The notes beneath the pieces were generated by a model that saw only the letters and a program-made list of their open reading frames with translations, had not been told where the DNA came from and did no database searches. 64,000 nucleotides of DNA, from NCBI RefSeq assembly GCF_013367775.1, contig NZ_CP055157.1:1777001-1841000 (forward strand), given 5' to 3'. A program made the position numbers and the translations under genes. The stretch comes from Microbulbifer sp. YPW1 (GTDB lineage Bacteria > Pseudomonadota > Gammaproteobacteria > Pseudomonadales > Cellvibrionaceae). Below are positions 26,999 through 34,251 of the stretch, one piece after another; position 1 is the stretch's first letter; every line of letters starts with the position of its first letter.

Positions 26999-27630
26999 CA
27001 CTCGCTGGCCTGTTGCTGGCCGCGAGTGCTTCTTTCGCCAATATTGCCTGTGCTCAGGGTGATACGACGATTGACGAGATCATCTCGCCGGATCTGGAGC
27101 GTCGTGAAATCCGCGAGGCGGAAATCGACAGCGAGGACTTTGAAGTTACCGTCTACTGGGGCGGTATCATGAGCGTGGAGGATTTCGGCAGTAACCGCAT
27201 GATCGGCGGCAGCCTGGCCTACCACATCAATGAAGATTTCTTTATGGAGGCCGCCTACGCGCAGACCGAACTGGGCGAGTCCAGCTATGAGCGCCTGAGT
27301 GGATCTGCCCCGCTGCTGACCGAAGACGAGCGCGACCTCAGCCTGTACAACCTGTCTCTGGCCTGGAATTTCCTGCCCGGCGAAATCTTTATCCTCGATC
27401 GGTGGGCGCTGAACAGCAACCTTTACCTGATCGGTGGAATCGGCAATACCAGCTTCGCCGACGAAGAGTATTTCACTTACAACGTCGGGGTGGGGGTGCG
27501 CATGTTGACCAAGGACTGGCTGACGCTGCGTTTTGATGTGCGCGACCACATTTTCGAGCACGAGATTTTTGGTGAGCCGATTACCACCAACAACCTTTCC
27601 GCCCAGCTGGGTGTTTCCATTTATTTCTGA
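26968..27630 (+). CDS. outer-membrane beta-barrel domain protein
   Basis: 220 residues from a GTG at 26968 preceded by AGGAG eight bases upstream, overlapping the previous gene by 31 bases. The signal peptide ends near AQG (about 30). The mature part alternates hydrophobic strands (FEVTVYWGGIMSVEDFGSNR, IGGSLAYHINEDFFMEAAYA, LYLIGGIGNTSFADEEYFTY) and ends LSAQLGVSIYF with the C-terminal Phe typical of BAM substrates. The overlap with the SH3/barrel gene suggests coupled production in fixed ratio. Confidence 0.8.
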   Translation: METGLRRIHVTLAGLLLAASASFANIACAQGDTTIDEIISPDLERREIREAEIDSEDFEVTVYWGGIMSVEDFGSNRMIGGSLAYHINEDFFMEAAYAQTELGESSYERLSGSAPLLTEDERDLSLYNLSLAWNFLPGEIFILDRWALNSNLYLIGGIGNTSFADEEYFTYNVGVGVRMLTKDWLTLRFDVRDHIFEHEIFGEPITTNNLSAQLGVSIYF

Positions 27631-27678
27631 CCGCAGTGAATTTCACAGAAAAACAACTGAGAAAACCGGAGAATTCCA

Positions 27679-28164
27679 ATGCGTAAACTGATTGCCGCTC
27701 TCTGCACCAGTGCCGCCCTGCTCGCGGGCGCCCCCGCTTCCGCCAATGTCCCGGCAGCGGATTTCACCCTCGCGTCCCTGAAAGACGGCAACCTCAAACT
27801 GAGCGAACAGCGCGGTGAAGTGATCATGCTGAACTTCTGGGCTTCCTGGTGTGGTCCCTGCCGCGAAGAGATGCCGCTGCTCAATGACCTGCACGCGCGC
27901 TACGAGCCCGTGGGTTTCCAGGTATGGGGTGTCAATGTCGATGCCAACCGCGAAGATGCGCAGGCGATGCTGAACAAGATTCCGGTGGAGTTTCCGGTAC
28001 TGTTCGACTCCCAGAGTGATGTGAGCAAGCTGTTCGGCGTGGAAGCCATGCCGAGCTCCGTATTCATCGATCGCGACGGCAAGGTGCGCTACGTGCACAA
28101 GGGCTACCGCAGCGGCGACGAGGCGGAATACAAGAAAATCATCAAGGAACTGATCCGGGAATAA
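27679..28164 (+). CDS. TlpA/ResA-like periplasmic thiol-disulfide oxidoreductase
   Basis: 161 residues with a signal peptide (about 1-22). The active site WASWCGPC places the redox Cys at 58 and 61. The cis-Pro region (EAMPSSVFIDRDGKVRYVHKG) and the EEMPLLNDLH helix fit TlpA/ResA. These proteins reduce or oxidise periplasmic thiols, for example the CxxCH cysteines before haem attachment. Since the block encodes at least three proteins with CxxCH motifs and a Cys-rich DUF4266 protein, a maturation role is plausible. Confidence 0.9.
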   Translation: MRKLIAALCTSAALLAGAPASANVPAADFTLASLKDGNLKLSEQRGEVIMLNFWASWCGPCREEMPLLNDLHARYEPVGFQVWGVNVDANREDAQAMLNKIPVEFPVLFDSQSDVSKLFGVEAMPSSVFIDRDGKVRYVHKGYRSGDEAEYKKIIKELIRE

Positions 28165-28167
28165 GCC

Positions 28168-28395
28168 ATGTACAAGCGCGCGCTTCTGCTGTTGCCACTT
28201 TTGTTGCTGGCAGGCTGTGAAACCATGATGCCGGATCCCTGGGTAAAGCCCTATGAGCGGCATTACCTGGCGGACCCGATCATGAGCTTTGAACGGGATC
28301 CGGTGGCAGCGGGTTATATGAACCATGTGTACGAAGCGCGTGAGGCTGCGCGGGGCGCGGAAGGCGGTTCCGGGGGCGGTTGTGGCTGTAACTGA
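28168..28395 (+). CDS. DUF4266 lipoprotein
   Basis: 75 residues starting 4 bases after the TlpA-like gene. The lipobox LLLLAGC puts the lipidated Cys at 18. The body PWVKPYERHYLADPIMSFER is the DUF4266 signature, and the tail ends GGGCGCN with two cysteines. DUF4266 genes usually sit next to DUF3570 genes, as here (the DUF3570 gene starts inside this one), and often near apbE. Function unknown; it may be an assembly factor for the DUF3570 protein or be acted on by the TlpA-like protein. Confidence 0.88.
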   Translation: MYKRALLLLPLLLLAGCETMMPDPWVKPYERHYLADPIMSFERDPVAAGYMNHVYEAREAARGAEGGSGGGCGCN

Positions 28396-29539
28396 TCTTA
28401 AGAAACTGCTCGGCCTGCTGGCTGTTGCACTGTTCGCGACAACTACAAACAGCGCGGTTTTGCCAGAAGAGCGCGCCGACACCATGTATCACGCCTACAG
28501 TGGTGGCGGTGTCACCATTGATGGCCCATCAGTGCTGGTGCGCAAGAACATTGGCAACAAGGTTTCCCTTTCGGCCAATTACTATGTGGACATGATTTCC
28601 GGTGCCTCCATCGATGTGCAGGCCACTGCCAGTCCCTACAGTGAGCAGCGCGACGAGTTTTCCCTGGGCGCCGACTACCTGGTGGAAAAAACCACCATGA
28701 GTCTCAGCTACACCAATTCCAGCGAAAACGACTACCAGGCGGAGACCGTCGGATTTGGCATCAGCCAGGATTTCTTTGGTGATCTCAGCAACCTGTCCAT
28801 GCGCGTCAGTCTCGGCAGCGATGATGTGATGCGCAACGGCGACGAGAACTTTCTCGAGCAGGCCGAGCACCGTCGCTACTCTCTCGGCTGGAGCCAGATT
28901 CTCACCACCAAACTGATTGCCGAGGTCAGTGTGGAAACGGTGGCCGATGAAGGCTTCCTGAATAATCCCTATCGCAGTGTGCGCTACCTGGACCCAAACT
29001 CCGGCACCGGTTTCAGTTACCAGGCCGAGCTGTATCCCACTACACGCAACAGCGATGCAGTGGCGTTGCGCGCGAAATACCGCTTGCCCTACCGCGCCGC
29101 GATCAAGAGTGAATATCGCCGCTACGCGGACAGCTGGGGGATCAGTTCCGACAACCTCGAATTCCGCTATACCCATCCGCTGGAATCCGAAAACCTGATT
29201 CTCGAAGGCAAACTGCGTTACTACAAGCAGGACGGGGCGGACTTTTACAGTGACCTTTTCCCCTACCTGAACGCCACCAATTTCCGCGCCCGCGACAAAG
29301 AACTGAGTGATTTTTCCAGTACCGCCATCGGCATCGGCGCCTCTTACCAGCTCCCCGATCGCTGGGCACTGTTTAATCGTCGGAATACCGTCAATCTCTA
29401 CTGGGATTATGTGCTGTTCGACTACGACAATTTCCACGATGTGCGCGTGCACAACAGCGGCGATTACCTCCCCGGCGAAGAGCCCACCTACAGCTTTAAC
29501 GCCCATGTCGTGCGACTGTTCTGGTCAATGTGGTTCTAA
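28382..29539 (+). CDS. DUF3570 outer-membrane protein, candidate flavoprotein
   Basis: 385 residues from the GTG at 28382, with GGGGG upstream, overlapping the DUF4266 gene by 14 bases. The signal peptide ends near residue 24. Residue 70 onward reads D-M-I-S-G-A-S (S73-S76), a fair match to the ApbE target pattern Dxx[S/T]GA[T/S]. The remaining sequence is rich in amphipathic strands (FSLGADYLVEKTTMSLSYTN) and ends FWSMWF, typical of an outer-membrane barrel. Family DUF3570 is uncharacterised. With ApbE, TlpA and DUF4266 nearby, an FMN-bearing outer-membrane redox protein is my inference. Confidence 0.85.
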   Translation: MAVTDLKKLLGLLAVALFATTTNSAVLPEERADTMYHAYSGGGVTIDGPSVLVRKNIGNKVSLSANYYVDMISGASIDVQATASPYSEQRDEFSLGADYLVEKTTMSLSYTNSSENDYQAETVGFGISQDFFGDLSNLSMRVSLGSDDVMRNGDENFLEQAEHRRYSLGWSQILTTKLIAEVSVETVADEGFLNNPYRSVRYLDPNSGTGFSYQAELYPTTRNSDAVALRAKYRLPYRAAIKSEYRRYADSWGISSDNLEFRYTHPLESENLILEGKLRYYKQDGADFYSDLFPYLNATNFRARDKELSDFSSTAIGIGASYQLPDRWALFNRRNTVNLYWDYVLFDYDNFHDVRVHNSGDYLPGEEPTYSFNAHVVRLFWSMWF

Positions 29540-29909
29540 CCCCGTCCGCTGATTAATTTGGCACTCCCGTTTGATAAGCGTGAGTGCCTGACCCTATTCG
29601 TATCCCCTCCTGATGCCTTCTTTTCTTCGGTCTGTGACGCTTATCACGCCATCAATGTGATCAAACCCTGATCAGAAAGGCGCAAAATAGCCCCCAAAAT
29701 GCCTAAAAGGAGGCATTGTTCGCATTTCGTGGCATCTATAGCCTCCATCCCCGCGCGAATTGTTCTCCCCTCTCGCCGTGTCTGCAGCAGCACAACGCAG
29801 TCCGTTCCCGAGTTGTGCGAGAGGTATTGATCCGCAAAAAAAAGCTACGCCACTTCCGCCTTGAAACGCTCTTCGGTGGAACGGAAATCAATTTTACCTG
29901 GGGGATTTT
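29540..29909. other. intergenic stretch, 370 bases, with regulatory features
   Basis: It follows the DUF3570 gene. GGCACTC at 29560-29566 and GAGTGCC at 29582-29588 can form a weak hairpin without a T-tract. A CRP-like site lies at 29633-29648, and a small perfect hairpin (AATGCCT / AGGCATT, 29698-29717) lies downstream. This is probably the promoter and leader of the RCC1 lipoprotein gene. A 77-codon frame at 29716-29949 shows no support. Confidence 0.5.
29633..29648. promoter_or_regulatory. CRP-like binding site
   Basis: TGTGACGCTTATCACG fits TGTGA-N6-TCACA with one mismatch at the last base. It lies 262 bases upstream of the lipoprotein gene at 29910. Confidence 0.45.
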
Positions 29910-32897
29910 ATGTACAGTCGATTGCTACTCGTCTGCTCGTTTTCACTAGTTCTCGCCGCATGCGGCGGGGGAGGTGGGGGATCCGATGGTGGTGGAAGTG
30001 GAAGCAGTGGTGGGGGGAGCTCCAGCAGTAGTTCAAGTTCCAGCTCGAGTTCCAGTAGTTCGAGCTCAAGTAGTGGTGGATCTAGCTCGAGTAGCAGCTC
30101 CAGTTCCAGTAGCGGCGGTGGCGGCACTTCATATACGATTTCCACCGCGCTTGGTGTTGGCCTTGCCGCCGAGCCCGCATCTGCCACTGTTGAAGAGGGC
30201 GGTACCGCAAGTTTCACCCTTTCGCAGGTCGAAGCGGGTTACGCTTTAGAAAATATCGCTGGTTGTGGTGGTAGTTATGATTCCGCCACCGGCGTTTACA
30301 CCACTGGCCCGATAACCGCAGATTGTGAAGTGGTAGCGAGTAGCCAATTAGCGGTAAATCTGCAGCCCTATACGATTACCGCAACGCAACCGTCTATCGT
30401 CACCATGATTCAGCGGGTGGTGGATCGTAGCAGTGGTGAGCCGGTTACCAGCCTTACCCTGGATGACTTCAACGTTCTGGAAAATGACACGCCTATTGCG
30501 GAGCGCGAAGCCTTTCTGGATCTTGAGCCGATTGATCAGATTCCCTACCAGCTGAAGACCGTGTTGATGCTGGATGTCAGCTCGAGTGTGACGTCTTCTG
30601 ACCTGGTCGATGTAAAAGCTGCGGCTGAAAAAATCGTCGATAATCTTATTCAAAACCAGCAGATTGCTGTTTACGTGTTTGATGACACGGTCCGCAGAGT
30701 GAGTGATTTCAGCAGCGACAAGGAGGCCTTGAAAGCGGCAATTGACGGCATCACCGGCGGCGGCCCTTCAACAAATCTGTATGGTGCAGTGGTCAACGGT
30801 TTCAGCCAATGGAACAACAGTTTCACCCTTGATCAGGTGACCCATGGGGCTCTGATTCTGATTACCGATGGCAACGATACGGCTTCGTCTTCTACGCTTG
30901 ACGCAGCTCTCGCAGCCAAAGGCGACAAGGATTTCTTCGCGCTTACCGTTGGCAGCGAAATCGATCCGGATCCGCTGGTACAAATTGTGCTGGGTGAGAA
31001 GCTGGATACCATCGTCGATTCCGACCGCGCCTTGGCTTCGAAACGACTTTTCAGTGTAAGCAATTACGGTGAGGTGGATACGGGTCTGCAGCAGATTGCG
31101 GCGGAAGTAGAGCGGCTGACGCAAGGCTTGTATTTCCTCTACTACGCCACGCCCAAGCGCTCCGGAACTCATACGGTGACTGTGAGTATCGAAAACAATG
31201 CACCCTGCTCCGAGCTGGATGTAAATTGTGTGACGTCACTTTCCGGAAATTTTTCTGCAAGTGGATTTAGCAATGTCTTGCCCGAATTGCTGTTCAGCGG
31301 GCCGGAAGGCACTCTGCGGCCGGGAAATACATACCAGCTTTCCGGGCGCGTGCGCTGGTCAAACCCGCCGTACGAATTTACCTGGGCACTGGAAAATCTT
31401 GATGGCCAGATGACGCTCGAGGTAAACCCGGAAGATCCCAGCAAGGCAACTCTCAGCATCGCCTCTTCTGCCCAGGTGAGCAAAGGTTCCGTTACGCTTT
31501 CTGTTCTATTGCAGGGCGGCAGTGGCGATGAACTGGTCAATACGGTGGATTACGAGGCCGGTATCTCAGTAAGCGGCCCGGACGGTACGATACTCGACAC
31601 TATCCAGCTCAGGGGCGGACAGTCCTTGGCACTTACTGCAGATGTTGCCTGTGATCAATGTAGCTGGTGGCTTAATAATTCTGCAGTGGCCAGCCTTAAT
31701 GTCACTACCGGCAATCGCGTGAACCTTTCTGCAGGAAGTTCCACTGGATACACCAAGCTAACGATTCAGGATCAGTTGTCTGGTGTGTCTTCGAGTTACG
31801 CTGTCGAAGTCGGCTTCCGCCCCGGGACCAGCGAGGATGTACAGGTATCCTATTACGACTCTCACGCTTTAACCTTGAAGGCGGATGGCAGCCTGTGGGC
31901 ATGGGGCTGGAACATCAACGGTGCCTTGGGCACGGGTGACACGTCCTCCGTCTACGTACCTACTCGAGTGGGCATAGATAGCGACTGGATCAATGTAGCG
32001 GCAGGCAGTCAATCCTCCTTCGCTATTAAGTCTGATGGCACCCTGTGGGCCTGGGGATCAAACCACGCTTATCGACTGGGTACCGGAGATGAGAATCTCG
32101 TTGAGCAGCACCTTCCCGTGCAAGTCGGTGAAGACAGCGACTGGGTGAAGGTTTTCGCGGGTGAAGGCCGCGGTTTCGCGATCAAGTCCGATGGCAGTCT
32201 TTGGGCCTGGGGTAGTAATAGTCGCGGAATGCTCGGCACCGGTCCTGATTCACCTACCGCTGCGGAAACGCCCGTACAAATCGGTACCGATACCGATTGG
32301 GTTAGTATCTCGGCAGCTCGATACCACACTGTGGCGCTGAAAAGCGATGGCAGTTTGTGGGCCTGGGGTCACAATAACGTCGGTCAACTGGGTAACGGAA
32401 ATTTCGATGCACAGTACAGCCCGGTGCGAGTGGGCGAAGACACGGATTGGACCGTGGTAGACGCTGGTAACTCTCACACCGTTGCGCTGAAATCCGATGG
32501 CAGTCTGTGGGCCTGGGGAGATAATGGCAATTATCAGCTGGGCTCAAGCGATAATACGCTAGACCTAAATGTTCCCACCCAGGTCGGCGACGACACGGAT
32601 TGGATTTCGGTGGATGCCGGCGCGAATCATACGGTTGCGGTTAAATCCGGTGGCAGCCTGTGGGCCTGGGGAAGAAATGTTGACGGGCAAGCGGGTATCG
32701 ATAGCACCGACAACTATGTGGTCGTGCCGACACAGGTCGGAGGCGCTTCCAGCTGGAGCAGCGTAGTCGCCGGAACGGCTACGACCTTTGCGATCAGCAG
32801 GGATGGCTATTTGTGGGGCTGGGGAGATAACGAGAACTACCGTCTGGCAGTTGGTTCCATGACCGATAAAAGGGCACCTGTAGTTGTTGGCTTCTAA
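29910..32897 (+). CDS. surface lipoprotein with poly-Ser linker, vWA domain and RCC1 repeats
   Basis: 995 residues. The lipobox VLAACGG gives a lipidated Cys near 18, followed by a Gly/Ser low-complexity linker to about residue 72. Residues about 205-400 form a von Willebrand A domain with an intact MIDAS start (MLDVSSSVTSS) and LILITDGNDTASS. An Ig-like stretch follows (about 450-640). From about 655 to the end come about seven RCC1-type repeats, each with DGSLWAWGxN and a HTVALK or similar strand, forming a beta-propeller. Poly-Ser linkers are characteristic of Cellvibrionales surface enzymes. It is likely an outer-surface adhesin or binding protein; the ligand is unknown. Transcribed alone, ending at a strong terminator. 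Confidence 0.85.
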   Translation: MYSRLLLVCSFSLVLAACGGGGGGSDGGGSGSSGGGSSSSSSSSSSSSSSSSSSSGGSSSSSSSSSSSGGGGTSYTISTALGVGLAAEPASATVEEGGTASFTLSQVEAGYALENIAGCGGSYDSATGVYTTGPITADCEVVASSQLAVNLQPYTITATQPSIVTMIQRVVDRSSGEPVTSLTLDDFNVLENDTPIAEREAFLDLEPIDQIPYQLKTVLMLDVSSSVTSSDLVDVKAAAEKIVDNLIQNQQIAVYVFDDTVRRVSDFSSDKEALKAAIDGITGGGPSTNLYGAVVNGFSQWNNSFTLDQVTHGALILITDGNDTASSSTLDAALAAKGDKDFFALTVGSEIDPDPLVQIVLGEKLDTIVDSDRALASKRLFSVSNYGEVDTGLQQIAAEVERLTQGLYFLYYATPKRSGTHTVTVSIENNAPCSELDVNCVTSLSGNFSASGFSNVLPELLFSGPEGTLRPGNTYQLSGRVRWSNPPYEFTWALENLDGQMTLEVNPEDPSKATLSIASSAQVSKGSVTLSVLLQGGSGDELVNTVDYEAGISVSGPDGTILDTIQLRGGQSLALTADVACDQCSWWLNNSAVASLNVTTGNRVNLSAGSSTGYTKLTIQDQLSGVSSSYAVEVGFRPGTSEDVQVSYYDSHALTLKADGSLWAWGWNINGALGTGDTSSVYVPTRVGIDSDWINVAAGSQSSFAIKSDGTLWAWGSNHAYRLGTGDENLVEQHLPVQVGEDSDWVKVFAGEGRGFAIKSDGSLWAWGSNSRGMLGTGPDSPTAAETPVQIGTDTDWVSISAARYHTVALKSDGSLWAWGHNNVGQLGNGNFDAQYSPVRVGEDTDWTVVDAGNSHTVALKSDGSLWAWGDNGNYQLGSSDNTLDLNVPTQVGDDTDWISVDAGANHTVAVKSGGSLWAWGRNVDGQAGIDSTDNYVVVPTQVGGASSWSSVVAGTATTFAISRDGYLWGWGDNENYRLAVGSMTDKRAPVVVGF
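29967..30126 (+). repeat. poly-Ser/Gly coding repeat
   Basis: Tandem AGC/AGT/TCC/TCG serine codons interrupted by GGT/GGC glycine codons encode about 50 residues of linker. Varied codons keep it from being a simple DNA repeat, but slippage or recombination could alter its length. Confidence 0.85.
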
Positions 32898-32933
32898 TTT
32901 AAGTAGTTAACCGTTAGGCAACCATTCCAAATT

Positions 32934-32960
32934 AAAGGGGGCTTTGTGCCCCCTTTTTAT
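32934..32960 (+). terminator. intrinsic terminator of the RCC1 lipoprotein gene
   Basis: AAAGGGGGC and GCCCCCTTTTT form a near-perfect stem around a TTTGT loop, followed by TTTTTATTTTG, 37 bases after the stop codon. Confidence 0.92.
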
Positions 32961-33193
32961 TTTGTTTGCAGATCATGCGCATGGGGTATCCGGCTGCCAG
33001 CAAGGTTGTCAGGTTTGATTAAAAATTGATTGTCACCGACTAAAAAGCGCCCTAAAGTTCGCCGGCATTCCGGTGAGCCCAAAAGATCGGGCCCTTTCCC
33101 CTCCTCGAGGATGCTCACCCGCCGCTGCCTACCTCTCCTCATTTATCTGTCCGGCAGCGTTTTGTCCTCGTTTTTCGCGCCCGGGTGGGTTTC

Positions 33194-34033
33194 ATGCTCA
33201 GTTATCGTCACGGTTTTCATGCCGGCAATTTTGCCGACGTGCTCAAGCACTGCGTGCTTGTGGAAATTATTTCCTACTTGCAAAAGAAAGGTGCGCCTTT
33301 CGACTATATCGATACCCATGCGGGTGCGGGCGGGTATGCCCTGACATCGGATATGGCGCAGAAAAACTGCGAGTACCTCAATGGGATCGGCCAGCTCTAC
33401 GGGCGTTGCGAACTACCGGGACTGCAGAATTATCTGCGTCTGATCGAGGGGCTGAACCCGCAGGGCAGATTGCAGCAGTATCCCGGCTCGCCGTTGATTG
33501 CCGCACAGCTGCTGCGCCCCCAGGACAAGGCCTGGTTGTTCGAGCTGCATCCCAGCGATGCGGAAAAGCTGCGTCAGACCCTCTCCCGCGGGCGCCAGTG
33601 TCGGGTGCGCGAGGAAGATGGATTTGCCGGGCTGTCGAGCCTGCTGCCGTGCAGCTCCCGTCGCGCCCTGATCCTGATCGATCCGCCCTATGAACAGAAA
33701 GCGGACTACCAGCGGATAGTAACCGCGTTACAGCTGATTCACCGCAAGATGGCCACTGCCACGGTGGCGCTCTGGTACCCGGTTGTGGAGCGCCATCGCA
33801 TTGATGCGCTGGAAAAGCAGATCGCCGGATCCGGCATACGCAATATCGAGCTGTTCGAATTGGGTATCCGCGCCGATGCGGATGGCCTCGGCATGACCTC
33901 CTCCGGCATGATCGTGGTCAATCCCCCCTGGACCCTGCGCAAGCAGATGCAGGAATTGTTGCCCGCGCTGGCCGCAGACCTGAGTGCCGATGGCAAGGCT
34001 CACTACCGCTGTGTGACCCTGGTTGCCGAATAA
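33194..34033 (+). CDS. rlmJ: 23S rRNA (adenine(2030)-N6)-methyltransferase
   Basis: 279 residues from the ATG at 33194, which gives the standard N-terminus MLSYRHGFHAGNFADVLKH; an in-frame GTG nine bases earlier is less likely. The SAM-binding motif I region is DYIDTHAGAGGY (37-48), and the N6-adenine methyltransferase catalytic motif DPPY is at 163-166. The terminal NPPWTLRKQMQELLP is also conserved. RlmJ methylates A2030 of 23S rRNA. It is a core chromosomal housekeeping gene, which shows that this part is not on the island. Confidence 0.95.
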   Translation: MLSYRHGFHAGNFADVLKHCVLVEIISYLQKKGAPFDYIDTHAGAGGYALTSDMAQKNCEYLNGIGQLYGRCELPGLQNYLRLIEGLNPQGRLQQYPGSPLIAAQLLRPQDKAWLFELHPSDAEKLRQTLSRGRQCRVREEDGFAGLSSLLPCSSRRALILIDPPYEQKADYQRIVTALQLIHRKMATATVALWYPVVERHRIDALEKQIAGSGIRNIELFELGIRADADGLGMTSSGMIVVNPPWTLRKQMQELLPALAADLSADGKAHYRCVTLVAE

Positions 34034-34251
34034 GGGGGGGCGGATCGGGCGGCGCTGCGCGTCTCAACTTGTCACCCCCCGGAAGATTGTTGTATGTTTT
34101 CCAGACAGAACAATAATCAACCGGGCGCGTGATAGAAGCGGCGACTCTCCCGAGCAGTGGTTCGGCAGGATGAAAGGCTGCTATCGCGTCACCGGGATCC
34201 CCGCTATCTGCCCCTGTGGCAATCGCCGGGAACAGCGATGACGATTTGCCT

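Noticed and set aside
29640..29760. Possible cyclic-di-GMP riboswitch upstream of the RCC1 lipoprotein
   Set aside because: The small hairpin and purine-rich runs do not reproduce the conserved core of either known class.
29716..29949. 77-codon frame in the leader of the RCC1 lipoprotein gene
   Set aside because: It overlaps the start of a well-supported gene in another frame and has no family.
30000..30120. Tandem DNA repeat or CRISPR-like array in the serine-rich stretch
   Set aside because: It is inside a coding frame, codons vary, and there are no conserved repeat-spacer units.
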